A stretch of 64,000 bases of DNA from Deroplatys truncata (Eukaryota > Arthropoda > Insecta > Mantodea > Mantidae), in the NCBI GenBank assembly GCA_030765065.1, contig CM060978.1, positions 219,933,498-219,997,497 on the forward strand. Reading direction: 5' to 3'. This document shows, piece by piece, positions 45,620 through 56,119 of this stretch. Within the stretch, counting starts at the first letter, position 1, and each line of letters begins with the position of its first letter. The notes under the pieces were generated by a model, which worked only from the letters and a program-made list of their open reading frames with translations, searched no databases and was not told the DNA's origin. Made by a program: the position numbers and the translations under genes.

Positions 45620-47312
45620 ATTCAACAGCCTGTATTTATTTTGAAGAATTATTGGCTCACCAATTCTGTTACCACCATACAAAGAGCTTACCACGTGAGT
45701 ACGGTGTTAGTAATGATCCTGATCGAAAGACAATTCTAAGGTTAGTGGAGAAGCTGGAACGAACTGGTTCATTAGTCAGTGAAAAAGGCAAGCATCATCC
45801 TCCATCATTAGTGCCACAGTGCACTAGAGATATTCGTGAGCGATTGCTTTGCTCCCTACAAAAATCTTTACGCCGTCTGTCACAAGAGACGGCTACTGGG
45901 TAACGATGGGCGAAAGAGCAGCAAAGCATGCAAAACTCGGGCCATACGAAGTGACAGCAGTACACGAGCTGAAAGAACCTGACAAAATGAAGCGTGTGCG
46001 ACAATGCAATTGGTTCCTCAACTTTGTGGAAAGAAACCCAGAGATATTGAAAATGACGTGGTTTAAGGATGAACCTTGGTTTCATCTCAAAGGCTACGTA
46101 AATTCTCAAAACACAAGGATATGGGCATCAGAAAATCCTCATGTGTACAATGAGACATCATACAGAAACAATCTGATGTGTTACACTCACATGACTTTCT
46201 ATACTCTTGTACAAACTATTTTTACAAACTCTTATTCTCCATCTATTTCATATTAACCGAGATAAACATTTGCAGAAACGTCTTTTGACATGCAAAGAGA
46301 ATTACGTTTTACACATAGCGACCAGTTCTAAAAATATTTGACTATCGCTTAAGGCGTACTATGTTCCCCTTGTTTTGTATTTGCAAGGGCAATATAGAAA
46401 TACAGTAGCCTTTAAGCATAGACACACTCTTAATAGCTGGTTGCTATGTGCAGCACCATTCTCTTTGCCACAGATTAATACTCTTTGCATATCCAAGACA
46501 AAAAAATGAATAACGAATTCCCATTTGAGAAAAAGTATATGTATTGAAAAATTTAAGGGAATAACAAGCAATATCTCGAAAATGGTTCACTCAACAAAAA
46601 AATGTGTATGACATAAATTGTGTATTTTAACGCGATCTACATTTTTTGTGTAGTAAAAGTTTGTCTATCTCTTATGGTTACCCAGTTATGCAAAAGTCGT
46701 TCACAATGAAGAATACTTTTGGAGACATCCCCAGAAAATTCAAGATATACGTTTTATTTGTCAAGAAAATATCTTAAACGTATGATATTTTAATTAAAAT
46801 CGTGAGAGCCATTTTTGAGAAAATTAAAATTTTCGAAAAATGCTGCATGTAAAAGGTAATCTGGGGAGGAGGGATTTTCTTGAAAACCTTCGTGTCGCAT
46901 CTCTGTAAGATACTGAACCTAAATACCAAGTTTGGCGTTTATCCGACTGTTCGTTTCTGATTTATGGTGTTCACAGACACACACACACGGACATGTTTCT
47001 AAAAAGTTTTTTTTTTGGATTCAGAGTGTCTCAAAACATATATTTCCGGTGAAATCTCGGTATCGAATTTTTGGGTGGAATACAATACTTCCCCTACTTA
47101 CTACTGTAGTAGAGGAAGTAAAAATTGTAGTGTGATGTGCAATATCCGGCTACAGGACCATTGGACCAATTTTCTTTGACGAAACTGTAAATACCTGTGT
47201 ATTGTAAATACTGTGTATAAGAACATTTTCACGGAATTCGTGGAGCAGCTAGACGACATCGAGCTTGCGCAGGGATATTTTCGACATCAAGGCGCCACAT
47301 GCCACACCGTAT
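45620..47312 (+). pseudogene. mariner/IS630-type transposase gene split by family H
   Basis: The first part is 45652-46171: LVEKLERTGSLVSEKGK and DIRERLLCSLQKSLRRLSQE (DNA-binding region). After a frameshift near 45895 come HELKEPDKMKRVRQCNWFLN and TWFKDEPWFHLKGYVNSQNT, with the first catalytic Asp in WFKDE. The second part resumes at 47120: KKIVV, a stop where Trp is expected, CAISGYRTIGPIFFDETVN, QLDDIELAQGYF and GATCHT. The second catalytic Asp, expected just before GATCHT, is Gln. The trace ends at 47312, so the third acidic residue is absent. A 948-bp family H element (46172-47119) separates the two parts. Confidence 0.85.
46172..47119 (-). mobile_element. Family H element inserted in a transposase gene
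   Basis: Exact ends are given by the interrupted gene: TCTGATGTGTTACACTCACA begins at 46172 and GTAGTAGAGGAAGT ends at 47119. Long variant that contains both the ATTTGACTATCGCTTAAGG block of short variants and the AGATTAATACTCTTTGCATA block of long variants. Removing it joins an A-run and restores the transposase reading frame, with no visible target duplication. Confidence 0.95.
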
Positions 47313-47650
47313 AACTTAGATATTTGCATGACAAATAGAATGCATATCTACGAATAGCCTTAAGATCATCTTCATTTTGAATTAATTTTCTTTCTTTTGT
47401 ATAATTGGTAAACAAAACGAGACAAAGTTCGTACATAAAACATGTATATCAGGTTATGTAAAATAAGCTTTTTGTAATATTAACGGGTTTCAATATGTTT
47501 AACTATTTTGACTAATGAGTCACTGTATCTCTATTATAACCACAACAAAACGCGTGATAGTAGCTCTGTGCAAATGTTTATCTTTAGGTAGAAGAATAAG
47601 CTTTCACAACAGATTGATTATAGTAGTCTTCATATTTTCCGGCTATTCTT
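47313..47650 (+). mobile_element. Family H element, old, 3' part
   Basis: TTTGCATGACAAATAGAATG, TTTGTATAATTGGTAAAC, ACATAAAACATGTATATC and GTGCAAATGTTTATCTTTAG follow the family order. The 5' half is missing. The fragment starts exactly where the transposase relic stops. Confidence 0.6.
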
Positions 47651-48002
47651 CTTTCGAGAATTGCTAGTAATAATTTTATGTATGTGTGTATGTATTTATT
47701 CACTGCAAATTGTATTACCCGGGGGCATAGTTAAACATACTAAATAAGAATGCAATGAACAATAAACAATAATGTGAATGAAACGGCTCAATCAACGAAT
47801 CATATTATTACAGCTACCAGTTTGTGGTTTCGTAACATAACATTTAAAAGTTTTGAAATCATTAATTACTTCAGCATTTGCTTTCACTAATTACCTTGCA
47901 GCTAGTACAGCCAATAAGTTTACCACTAGTATTCACAACAAGTTTATAAAATTTGAAACATACATCTAAGCAACCTTTATAATTAATTATCGAACGTTTA
48001 TT
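47651..48002. other. No recognisable feature
   Basis: AT-rich spacer. Confidence 0.45.
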
Positions 48003-48783
48003 TTATTCAGATTTTCCTTAATTTCCTCACGGACAGAGGACATCCCTGAAAGGCTATTACAGGCAATTCATTCCATTCTTCATCGGCTCCGTTAACAAAG
48101 GAGAATTTTCCTTCTTCGGTTATGTGCCTTTTTCCCTTAATTTTAAACAAATGAAGCTTTCTTCCGTAATAAGCCCTGTTCTCTAAGCTTTCACTAATGC
48201 CCACCCATGCATTTAAACCAGCATAATCTTTAAATAATCTGCATAACCTATAAGACGAACTTTTAAACGCACCCATTTAATCCCTATATTTTCTAACGAA
48301 TCAACTTGATTAATTCTATATAAGTCCCAGAATGCTACTCCGTATTCCATAACCGGCCGCACTAAATACGTTTTTCCTGAACTTTGCGTTCCCCTTTTCC
48401 AGAATCCTCTATAAGGAATGTAAGGTTTTCCATGGTTTCTAAAATTTACCTGATCGTCCCATCCAGCGTTACTCGCCAAGTACACTCCCAAATATTCGCA
48501 GCAGTCCACTTGCGGAATATCTTTCCCGCCTATGTGATAGTTATGGAGGATTTTGCTCTTAGATTTCTAAATGCAATAAACTTACTTTTTATAGCATTAG
48601 CTGTCATTTTGTTCGCAGCAGCCCATTTACTTATTTCATTTAAATCCCCTGAAGCGCGGATTCATCTACAATGTTCCAAATGTTATTGTAAATAATACAA
48701 TCATCTGCACATCACTAACAGAAATAAGAAAAAGCAGTGGACCCACTACTGAACCTTCAGGCACATCCGGCACAATTTTATGA
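48003..48783 (-). pseudogene. LINE reverse transcriptase C-terminal half
   Basis: The minus strand begins at VPDVPEGSVVGPLLFLISVS (the GxxQGSxLGPLLF block before the active site), then a damaged ADD region. ANKMTANAIKSKFIAFRN follows, then EYLGVYLASNAGWDDQV, YLVRPVMEYGVAFWDLYRIN and, near the end, AYYGRKLHLFKIKGK and EEWNELPVIAFQGCPLSVRK. That is the usual order for insect Jockey/CR1-like ORF2 C-termini. Frameshifts near 48690, 48540 and 48275 inactivate it. It stops abruptly at about 48783, where a GC-rich element in the opposite orientation begins. Confidence 0.85.
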
Positions 48784-50451
48784 GATCGGGTAGGAGAATT
48801 CTTCGTCGGAGATGGGGAAGAAAGGAACACGCCGAGCCGCCGCACAAGAAATCGCCGCCGACCCTTTGGCACCCGCCACGCCGCCCAGAGCTGAGGTTAC
48901 TCCGGGTCTTGCCGCCACCGACTCGACGACCGCTCTCCCTTACAACTACCAGGACCGCTGCCTCACCGCCGGTGGCCGGGCCTTCTTGGGCAACAGTCAC
49001 TGTTTCGCACCGGCACAAACAGCAACATTCTTGTTCACCAGTCAACACCGCACCTCAGCTTCCACCGCAACAGTCGACAGTACCAGCCTTACACAACATC
49101 ATTAAAACTCAACAACCCACGCAGCAGCCGGCACCACTACCTACTTCTGCACCGCCGCTGTCATCTCGATGCAGTGCTGTGATCTCCGGAGTCCCCCGGG
49201 ATCTTCCTTCAAGATACGTCTACATCGCCCCTTCAACCTTGAAGGCCACAGAATCATCACGTCCCGGGGACCTACAACTCTGGTTCGCCTGGCATTCGCT
49301 GATCCGGCCGACCGTGAGGTTGACTTGAGGTCCGGCCTGCCCTTCTTAGGGCAGGTTCTTCGTGTCGAGTCTAGCCGAGTGGAAGGCCACCAGGCATGCT
49401 GCCGATGCTGCTGCTATGGGCACGAGACCACCACCTACGCTGCACCTCCGAGGTGCCACTACTCCGGTGCACCGACCTGACTTCGCAGTGCACAGCCACG
49501 ACGTCCACCGACGCCGCCGGTACTGCGCCTCCTGCAACGGCAATGGCCACTTCACCGGGCAGTCGCAGTGCCCACTCTATCCGAGAAGCCGTCGATCTAC
49601 TCCGGCCTCAACTGCACTCACAACTCCAACTCCTCCCGACGTCAAAACCTCCACCAGCACCGGCAGCAACAGACACCACTCTGCGAGATGCGGTCCAGGA
49701 TCTCCACTCAGAGGTCCTCAACATAGGATCCAGCATCTTGTTACAGGACGAAATGTTATCTTCACTCATCACCGCCGTCAACTCAGCCAGCACAGAACGC
49801 CAACTCCGCCGACTTACCCTCATAGAATCTGCAATACAAGATCTTCACGCCATCACCACCGCCTTCTCAACCACAGACATTCACCACCATCCTGCAGCTA
49901 TTAGACGACACCCACTCCTCAATCAGTGGCGTGGGCAAAGCCATCGCCAGTCTGCCACAGACCTCAGCACCGCCAGTTCCAACAAATGGCCTGGAGGAGT
50001 TTAGACACACGTTATCAGGTCTAGCTGACCTAGTAAAAGCCCTGTACACAACGATGGCACTTCTGTACTCTCCGGCCTAAAGAGTGGGCATGAACGAATG
50101 CGCGGCTTCATGATGGCATAGGAACACGCGCGCTTCTTTCCGACTGCAACACCCAACTACCATCGCCAAAACTAAGCGCAGTCAATAATTCTTTAATTTG
50201 ACGCAATAAAGACAACCACGTTACAATCCCTTCCAATTCCTCTCTACGAAACTCCCCGCGTGTGGTTACCAGGGCCTTGGTCATGGTCGTCACTCGGCCA
50301 TTCCTTACGCAAATGCCTTGCGCAATAAGCTGGCAGTTATCCTATCGCGTACTAACGGGAGTACAACAGCGGAGCCCCAATACCCCCTCCTAACTTCTCC
50401 TTTCTACTCCACGCCAATCACTACCTATTCCCGGAATCCCCCCCCAAAAAA
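48784..50451 (+). mobile_element. ORF1-only LINE-like element
   Basis: A strongly GC-rich block that starts at about 48784 and ends in a C-run plus A-run (about 50440-50451). It carries one damaged gag-like ORF1 and a non-coding 3' part, with no endonuclease or reverse transcriptase. The composition contrasts with both flanks. The 10805-11664 element appears to be a related ORF2-less copy. Whether this is a real non-autonomous lineage or two deletion products is open. Confidence 0.65.
48812..50080 (+). pseudogene. LINE ORF1 (gag-like) with zinc knuckles
   Basis: The ATG at 48812 opens MGKKGTRRAAAQEIAADPLA, a basic N-terminus, followed by a Pro/Thr/Gln-rich stretch. Around 49170-49480 comes VISGVPRDLPSRYVYIAP, then a decayed zinc knuckle, CCRCCCYGHETTTYAAPPRC with HYSGAP after it. 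One Cys has become Tyr and another Ser. A frameshift near 49480 leads to the next knuckle, YCASCNGNGHFTGQSQCPLY, typical of LINE ORF1 C-terminal knuckles. The last part (49650-50080) is a leucine-rich helical tail ending ALYTTMALLYSPA. Such proteins bind element RNA. At least three frameshifts make it non-functional. Confidence 0.72.
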
Positions 50452-50469
50452 AAATTCGTCTCACTCAGA

Positions 50470-50640
50470 GGAAATGAGCATTTGGAAATAAGATTAAATA
50501 TGTTTAAACAAATATGCTTTACAATAAGAAGAAACCTAAATAAAAAGACAAGGAAACAGACACAGATGAAGTCCTACAAAGTAATGGCGATACCAAAGTA
50601 CATATACGGCGCAGGGTTATGGTCAATGAATAAAAAAATT
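50470..50640 (+). pseudogene. LINE ORF2 fragment
   Basis: The plus-strand frame HLEIRLNMFKQICFTIRRNL continues to KSYKVMAIPKYIYGAGLW. This corresponds to the thumb-adjacent segment after the reverse transcriptase core of many arthropod LINEs (KxxIRRxL...K.Y..M..P.LLYG...W). It starts about 20 bases after the A-run of the ORF1-only element and is cut by an old family H copy at about 50645. Confidence 0.75.
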
Positions 50641-50644
50641 CTGA

Positions 50645-51341
50645 TCTGATATATTCATGACTGATATATACATGGCTTTCTCTACCCTCTAAAGTTTGTT
50701 ATTTGGTATACAAACTAATCTTATTCAGCTTATTTTTATATTTACTACATGTTAATCCAAATAATCCTTTGCAAAATATGCGTTACATACTTCGCTATAG
50801 ATACAAAGGGAGTAGCGATAATCAAATGTTTAAGAACTGGGGGCTATGTGCTGGTCTTTAAAGTTCCATACTCTTGTCATGCTCGCGAGAAACAGCCAAA
50901 AATGGACAAGATGTTAAAAGAATGACAAAATTAAGAACAAATCGAACCGTTAATCGGAAATGGTTGGTGCCTCAAAAAGGTTATTTGAAATAGAATGTGT
51001 GCTTATAGGTTTTTTAGGCAGTACGTTTTCGTCATTTGCTTAACGTTTACAGGTTATGCAACATTATACTAAATTTCTTCGTAATGAAGAGAACTTTACA
51101 GTTTGTTTCCAGAATTATAAATTTCATTTGTCATGTAAATACTTTTAATATTTGTTATTTTATGCAAAATCGATAGAGCCATTTTTAGAAAATCAAAGTT
51201 TTCTAAAATTCTCCGAAATAAAAGGTAGTTTTGTGGTGGGGGATTTTCTTGATAATCTTTGTGTCGCATCTTTGGGAGATACTGAATCTAAATATCAAGT
51301 TTGGCCTTTATCCGACTTTTAGTTTTTGACTTATGCTGTTC

Positions 51342-51391
<50 letters not shown>

Positions 51392-51415
51392 ACTATAGGT
51401 ACGTGGTAAAGAAGG
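50645..51415 (-). mobile_element. Family H element, old
   Basis: Opens with a decayed hairpin end (TCTGATATATTCATGACTG region) and GGCTTTCTCTACC. It runs in reverse family order to an expanded pure CA run (about 51342-51389), then jumps directly to GTACTATAGGTACGTGGTAA at the family 5' end. The segment normally between the microsatellite and that end is deleted. Confidence 0.75.
51342..51389. repeat. (CA)n run inside family H
   Basis: About 23 CA units at the family's microsatellite position; the longest pure run among the copies. Confidence 0.95.
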
Positions 51416-51547
51416 TAAACACAGAAAAATGCGGCCAAGCAGTCGAAATGCGATTCCTAATAGCAGTTGGAGGGCGTATTAGAATAAATAAAAATGAAAT
51501 GCCAAAATTATACCTGAAGAGCTAAATATTTGTAGTTTAAACAAAAA

Positions 51548-51850
51548 ATATGATGTGTTATATTCACCTGACTTTCTCTACCTATCCTTCAACAAACTGT
51601 TACAAAAGTATATTCTTCTGCCCACTTCATGCTAATCGAAATAAACGTTTGCATAAATGATTTTATTGCATATATATTTGTAGGGAATACAATAGCCTAA
51701 ACGATTGTCAAATATTTTAAGAGCTGGAGGCTATGCGATGGCTTTTAAATTACGTTCTCTTTGCAGGAAAACAAAAACGAATAACGACTTCCCATTACAG
51801 AAAGTATAAGGTTTCCCAAATACTCATTATTCCAAATGATATCGGGTTCA
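51548..51850 (-). mobile_element. Family H element, old, 3' part
   Basis: ATGATGTGTTATATTCACCT and GACTTTCTCTACC open it, then TTCATGCTAATCGAAATAAA and AATATTTTAAGAGCTGG follow in reverse family order. It breaks at about 51850 where LINE sequence begins. Confidence 0.65.
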
Positions 51851-51854
51851 CGAT

Positions 51855-53010
51855 ACCATCCGTACTGGTCGCATCAATTTTGCCTAGATGTCCACCATGG
51901 AGATCAAAATACCATAAATTAATACGGAACTCGCCGAAAAAACAATCTGTCACTAGCAATGTTGTTTATATTTCTTTTCCGAGAGCTGACTTCTCAATAC
52001 GCGCAAGGCAAACACTTATATGGATTGCGGATGTGGATATGGAGTGACCAGACACCGACTGCATAGCTTCTCATCGCGTCTCTGCGAACTACTGGCTCTC
52101 AGGGAAACGCTATCATGTTTTATGACATCCGATAGCAAATTTTTACTGATTGCAAAAGCTCCATTCAAGCAATATTAGGTGGATTCACGCATCACCCTCT
52201 GGTTCATGATATCCATCGTCTGTTACAATCTATTTTGGTAAGGGCTACCATGTAGTTGTCGTCTGGATTCCATCACATGTTGGCATCGTCGGAAATAAAT
52301 TAGTGGATTCCATGGCTAAAAGAGCTATTCCTCAAAACTCCTCAAAATTCCTCACCTGGATTTAACATCACACCTCAAGGGAACTCTATGCAACAATTGG
52401 AAACTTCAATGGCTTTCAATCATAGCAGACATCACATAGCTAGAAGTAATGTCATATAGCCTTTTCTTTACAATACCATGAAACTCCAAGAACAAATCAT
52501 AGCAACAAGGATTTGCGTAGGCCCCTCAAGACTTACTCATATTCATCTCATAGCTAAAGATGAAACACCAAATTGTCCCTTACACTCTACTATCTTGAGA
52601 ATAGAACACAGTCTCAAAATGTCAACAAATCGATCAAGAGGAAAAAATATGGAATCCCCGTCGAACTCCGTAAAGCAATCGGGAGTCCTCAGCTTATTTC
52701 AACTTAAAGATCTTCCTCAGTGACATTGGAATACCAAATAAACTGTAAATCACTCTTATCATATGCTACACTAACCGTTAAATATCACTTGCTATAATCA
52801 CTGCCTCTCTTTTCAACTGTATTGTCACTCATCACAGTATTACTATGCAATTCACTCAATGCTATTCTTAATGTATCCAAAACATAATTAGTTAATGATA
52901 ACTACATAATATACTACTTACTGACATATGTAATTTTACCTTGTAAAAGTCGCTATAAGACCTAAGATGTTTTAGCGGCTATAAATAAATACATTTAAAA
53001 AACTTTAAAA
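51855..53010 (+). pseudogene. LINE RNase H and 3' end
   Basis: Coding traces in several frames. CPPWRSKYHKLIRNSPKK (linker before RNase H) at about 51890; FTDCKSSIQAI at about 52140 (RNase H Asp region); VVVWIPSHVGIVGNKLVD at about 52255-52310 (the WIPSHxGxxGNExxD signature with Glu replaced by Lys). Then the open frame 52478-52723 with EQIIATRICVGPSRLTHIHL and NCPLHSTILRIEHSL, the C-terminal zinc-motif region with Cys residues lost. An A/T-rich end follows near 53010. RNase H in these LINEs (I/R1-like groups) removes the RNA strand after copying. All frames are broken. Confidence 0.8.
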
Positions 53011-53025
53011 AATTAAAACCAATAA

Positions 53026-54330
53026 CAAGGAAAATCTCAGAAATGGTTAACTCAACAAAACCTTTAACACAAATTGAGTGCTAAAGCGAGATCTGCATTT
53101 TTTGTGTGCTAAAGTGTTAATCTCTTACGGTTTACGAGTTATGCAAAGATGATTCAGAATGAAGAGGCTATTCCCAGAAAACTCAAGATCTACATTCCAT
53201 TTGTCATAAAAATATCTTAAACATATGGTATTTTAATCAAAATCGTAGCCAAAAATTAGGCCAGTTATAAGAAAGTTAAAATTTTCGAAAAATGTTCCAT
53301 GTAAACTGTACTTTAGGGTGGGATGATTTCCTAAATCCGTGTCGCATTTTGGAAGATTCTCAACTTAATTACCACGTTGTTTTTAACCGACTTTTCGTTT
53401 TTGAGTTATGCTGTTCACAGGCACACAACAACCTTTTTTAAAAAAATCTGATGTGTTACACTCACATGACTTTCTCTACTCTTGTACAAAATGTTTTTAC
53501 AAACGCCTATTCTCTATATGTTTCCTGTTAATCGAGATATCGAGGTGTTAATCTTATTGCTAATTTTCTTGTAGATGCAAGGGGAATTGGTAGGCGATAG
53601 TCAAATATTTTAAGAGCTGGTTGCTATGTGGAGTATTCCATTCTATTTTCATTACCCGGACAAAAAAAAAATGAACAACGAATTCCCATTTGAGAAAAAG
53701 AATAAGTATTGGAAAATTTAAGGGAATAACAAGTAATATCTCGAAAATGGTTCACTAAACAACAAGAAAATATATATGACATAAATTGTGTATTTTAACG
53801 CGATCTACATTCTTGTGTAGTAAAATTTTGTCTATCTCTTATGGTTTACCAGTTATGCAAAAGTCGTTCACAATGAAGAATACTTTTGGAGACATTTCCA
53901 GAAAATTCAAAGTATACATTCTATTTGTCATGACAGTATCTTAAATATATGATATTTGAATCAAAATCGTTAAAGCCATTTGTTTCCATGTAAAGCGTTA
54001 TCTGGGGTGGGGGATTTTCTTGAATACCGTGTCGCATCTGGAAGATACTGAAGCTAAATACCAACTTTGGTGTTTATCAGACTGTTCGTTTCTGAGTTAT
54101 GCTGTTCACAGACAGACTCACACATAGACACACACACGGACATGTTTCCAAAAATCTCGGTATCGAATTTGTGGTTGGAATGCAATACTTCCCCTACTTA
54201 CTATACGTAGTAGAGAAAGTAAAACTGCTTTTTGGGGTTATCATGGTTCCTCAAAATATATATTACCAGTGAAATTTTGACATCAAGTTTTTGGTTAGAA
54301 TAAAATTAGGTAGTAAAGGAAGTAAATAAT
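53026..54330 (-). mobile_element. Family H element, old, split by a young copy
   Basis: Old-copy sequence at 53026-53446 (AAATCTCAGAAATGGTTAAC, TTAGGGTGGGATGATTTCC, CACAGGCACACAACAACC) is interrupted in its TTTTTTAAAAAA tract. It resumes at 54221 with AAAACTGCTTTTTGGGGTT and ends near GGTAGTAAAGGAAGT at about 54325. It is colinear with the family once the insert is removed. Confidence 0.75.
53447..54220 (-). mobile_element. Family H element, young, inside an old copy
   Basis: Opens TCTGATGTGTTACACTCACA at 53447 and closes TACGTAGTAGAGAAAGT at 54220, both flanks A-rich. It lacks the segment between the microsatellite and ATCTCGGTATCGAATTTG (an internal deletion near 54150). Same orientation as its host copy. 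Confidence 0.9.
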
Positions 54331-55361
54331 ATGTAACATAAAAATAATTGGAAAGAGAATTTACTGAGAATAGAATACCAACAAAAATGTTGAACTGTAA
54401 CGAAAGACCAGGTTTTTCTTCAATAGGACGAGCATTTCAGTGATGGAATTAACCGTGCCGATGATGGGGAGGAATATGTATGTAACCCGTCAGGTTTTAT
54501 CTTATTTTGATGCATATTGCTGCCTCCCTAAATACTGGAATATTTTTTTTATAGAACACACGGCAGTAAATGCCGTAAAAACCTAAAATCGCATGAACAT
54601 TAATAAGTCAGGAAATGTAATACTATTAGGTACTAGATGTGATTGTTCAAACTGCAATACCTGCCCATTCCGAAGCTGTAGTGAATTAGTGTCATAACTT
54701 TCCCGCGAGTATCGCGCTCTGGGATAATTTTAATTTAAGCGAAAGTAAATTTGGTGCTATAAATCGCTGTGTAGCGAATCCAATTGGAGCTAATCGCGTG
54801 CAATATTCACTGAAAGTATAGTTATTCGTGCCAGGCTAATGTATCGGGGGTGGTATATTTTTAACTTGCACCAGTAGATATAGAATCACCCACACATGCG
54901 ATCGTTTTTCATTCACTCTCTAGGGGATCCTGACGTAATGAAAACGGCTGCTGATAACGGACAAGTGAACGTGGATATATCCGGCAACATGAAGTTAGCG
55001 TGATGTATGGGCCCAATCCATTCGCAAAACTGTTTGTGCTGCGAGACTTCAAGATGGATGGGAAAAAATTACTTGGAGTTGGTCCTCTGCATTCTGCTTA
55101 TCTTCTATTGGAACCCTTTCGATTCTCAATTTCAACTGTCTACTAGAGTAACGATTTTCATCATCACTGCAGAACGCACTTTTTGTCCACTTTTCCTAAC
55201 TCGAGTGGGAGAAGTTTAACAAAACCTACATTTAATGATTAAAAACCAGCGATAAAGAACATACAGCTAACAAGTTGTTTCTCGAGTCAAAGCCCCCGAA
55301 ATGACTATAGAAGTTAAAGAGATAAAAGAGGCTATACGCATGATACAAAAGAAAACACTTA
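54331..55361. other. No recognisable feature
   Basis: AT-rich spacer; the frame at 55007-55219 has no recognisable domain. Confidence 0.45.
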
Positions 55362-56119
55362 GCTGATGTGTTACATTCACATAAATTTTACCCATTATCG
55401 TTTATTTTTATAAAGCTTATGGCAACTATTCTTACGAAAATTCTTCGTTTTAATCGAGATAAACCTTTGCATAAATAGCTCCACTACACAATTCGTTATA
55501 GATACAAAAATAATACTGATAGACAAATGTTTAAGAACTGGACGGTTTATGCTGGCTTGAAAACTCCATTACTGTTTCTATGCAATCGCGAGCAATAACT
55601 GAATATCGACAGGACTTTAAAACAATGATAAAGTACTGAACAATTCGAACCACCAATAACGCATATCGTGGAAATGACTTATGCCTCAAAAGAAGTTATT
55701 TGAAATACACTATCCCTTTTAAAGAGAGAAACATGTTTCGTGTAGGGAATTTTCCAAAATTCCTTCCGAATGAAGTGGACTTCAAGGTCTATTCCCAGAA
55801 AATTCAAGATATAGGTACTTCTTATTCATCGTGTAAAATCTTTAATATATGGTATTTTAATCCAAATCACTAGTCAAAGTTTCGAAAGCTTTGCATACAA
55901 AGGATAGTTTGGGTTGGGGCATTTCTGGAAAATCTTCATATCGTATCTTAAGGAAGATATTGGATTTAAATATCAAGTTGGTATTTACACACGCATACAT
56001 AGACGTAGAATTTGTTCTACAATTTCTTTTTTAATTCAGGGTTCCTCAAAACATTGTTAGATCTCGTTATCAAAATTGTGCAATACCTTCTCCATTTACT
56101 AGTTCGTGGTAGAGAAAGT
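55362..56119 (-). mobile_element. Family H element, old
   Basis: Opens AGCTGATGTGTTACATTCAC and closes TTCGTGGTAGAGAAAGT at 56119, followed by an A-run with CAAA repeats. The microsatellite has been lost (CACACGCATACATAGACG remains). Both terminal blocks are recognisable although the body is heavily diverged. Confidence 0.75.

Noticed and set aside
49396-50004. Independent 202-residue gene
   Set aside because: It is one of three frames across the ORF1 of the GC-rich LINE-like element; the high GC content keeps several frames open.
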